From contig JASJCJ010000084.1 in the NCBI GenBank assembly GCA_030066045.1, positions 1 through 32,083 on the forward strand: a stretch of 32,083 nucleotides of DNA, written 5' to 3'. Positions 31,469 through 32,083 of the stretch are shown here, piece by piece. Under the pieces are notes generated by a model. The model was given only the letters and a program-made list of their open reading frames with translations. It was not told the origin of the DNA and searched no databases. The stretch is from Calothrix sp. MO_167.B12. Lineage in GTDB: Bacteria; Cyanobacteriota; Cyanobacteriia; Cyanobacteriales; Nostocaceae. Position 1 is the stretch's first letter. Each line of letters opens with the position of its first letter. Made by a program: the position numbers and the translations under genes.

Positions 31469-32083
31469 CAGCCATGACTCCGGGATGCAGATATTGTCAT
31501 ATCCTGATTGTAACTATTTGTTAACCAAATTGAAGATTTATTTTCGTGTGGTGATTTTTACCGAGAGCCAGAGGCTATGTTGGGAAGAGGGAGTGAAGGA
31601 GGGAAGGAGGGAAGGAGTGAGGGAGTGAGGGAGTGATACTAATTCACAAAAATATTGATATATATGTAGGGGCGCATTGCGTGCGCCCAAATCCATGATT
31701 CGTATCACCAATACAGTGAAACGGTATCAAGGAGTCAAGCAGTGATACTAATTCACAAAAATATTGATATATATGTAGGGGCGCATTGCGTGCGCCCAAG
31801 TCCATGATTTGTATCACCAATACAGTGAAACGGTATCAAGGAGTCAAGCAGTGATACTAATTCACAAAAATATTGATATATATGTAGGGGCGCATTGCGT
31901 GCGCCCAAGTCCATGATATGTATCACCAATAAAGTGAAACGGTATCAAGTATCTGTAGGGTGTGTTATGACGCTAGTCTTTAGCGAAGCCATGCCCGTAG
32001 ACGCGCACCGGCTTGCCGCAGGCTAGGGCTATACGCACCGAAACCCTTATATAATGGTGCGTTGCGCTACGCGACAACACACC
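31469..32083. other. repeat-rich right end of the window
   Basis: No gene is seen. GGAGGGAA / GAGTGAGG-type octamers (31590-31631) lead into three tandem 109-bp units (31632-31949). The last 130 bases are a dispersed palindromic repeat (GTAGGGTGTGTTATGACGC through to ACAACACACC), similar to sequence near 20000-20045. Confidence 0.65.
31632..31949. repeat. 109-bp tandem repeat, 2.9 copies, each with a hairpin element
   Basis: Units start at 31632, 31741 and 31850 (third copy 100 bp). Each starts with a 76-bp segment bounded by GTGATAC and GTATCAC, holding TGTAGGGGCGCATTGC then GTGCGCCC, followed by 33 bp of unrelated sequence. The copies differ by only a few substitutions. Confidence 0.9.

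Overview
The window reads as chromosomal DNA of a cyanobacterium, most likely a filamentous, heterocyst-forming member of the Nostocales. The direct evidence is a psaA-psaB operon for the photosystem I core, about twenty copies of the HIP1 octamer GCGATCGC, and intergenic spacers crowded with short tandem heptamer/octamer arrays (STRR type) and MITE-like hairpins. The Nostocales assignment is inferred from that repeat style; no species is named.

Layout. 1-1444 has no recognisable gene. 1445-2839 is a GAF plus SpoIIE/PP2C phosphatase. 3027-5986 is a worn region: a frameshifted glycosyltransferase remnant, an intact inositol-phosphate synthase with MITE-like termini on both sides, and a methyltransferase missing its N-terminus. 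psaB and psaA follow on the minus strand (5996-10651), with a terminator after psaB and heptad arrays between the two genes. 11263-16771 carries a proline-rich lipoprotein, a DUF1838 protein (minus strand), a DUF938 methyltransferase and an acyltransferase. 17154-19867 is a compact module: SDR oxidoreductase, divergent AraC-type regulator and dienelactone-hydrolase-like enzyme. 20326-23220 encodes the diaphorase half of a sulfhydrogenase-like complex (FeS beta subunit, cyclic-nucleotide-fold protein, FAD/2Fe-2S gamma subunit) with no NiFe subunits in the window. 23664-27314 is one large gene joining leucine-rich repeats, a ROC GTPase, a COR region and a C-terminal CHAT caspase-like protease. 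27315-32083 holds a long repeat-rich spacer, an RTX calcium-binding protein, a minus-strand metallophosphoesterase and a three-copy 109-bp tandem repeat.

The most notable item is the LRR-ROC-COR-CHAT protein. It has the architecture of a sensor, GTP switch and protease effector in one chain, with both predicted protease residues and the P-loop intact and ten almost identical 69-bp LRR units that suggest recent expansion. The second is the orphan diaphorase operon, whose spacers carry three different heptad arrays. One array, ten exact copies of TAACTGA, separates a good Shine-Dalgarno sequence from its start codon. The repeats themselves form patterns worth study, in particular a module at 12657-13123 with constant flanks and exchangeable STRR cores, and hairpins whose stems differ but whose loops are the same.
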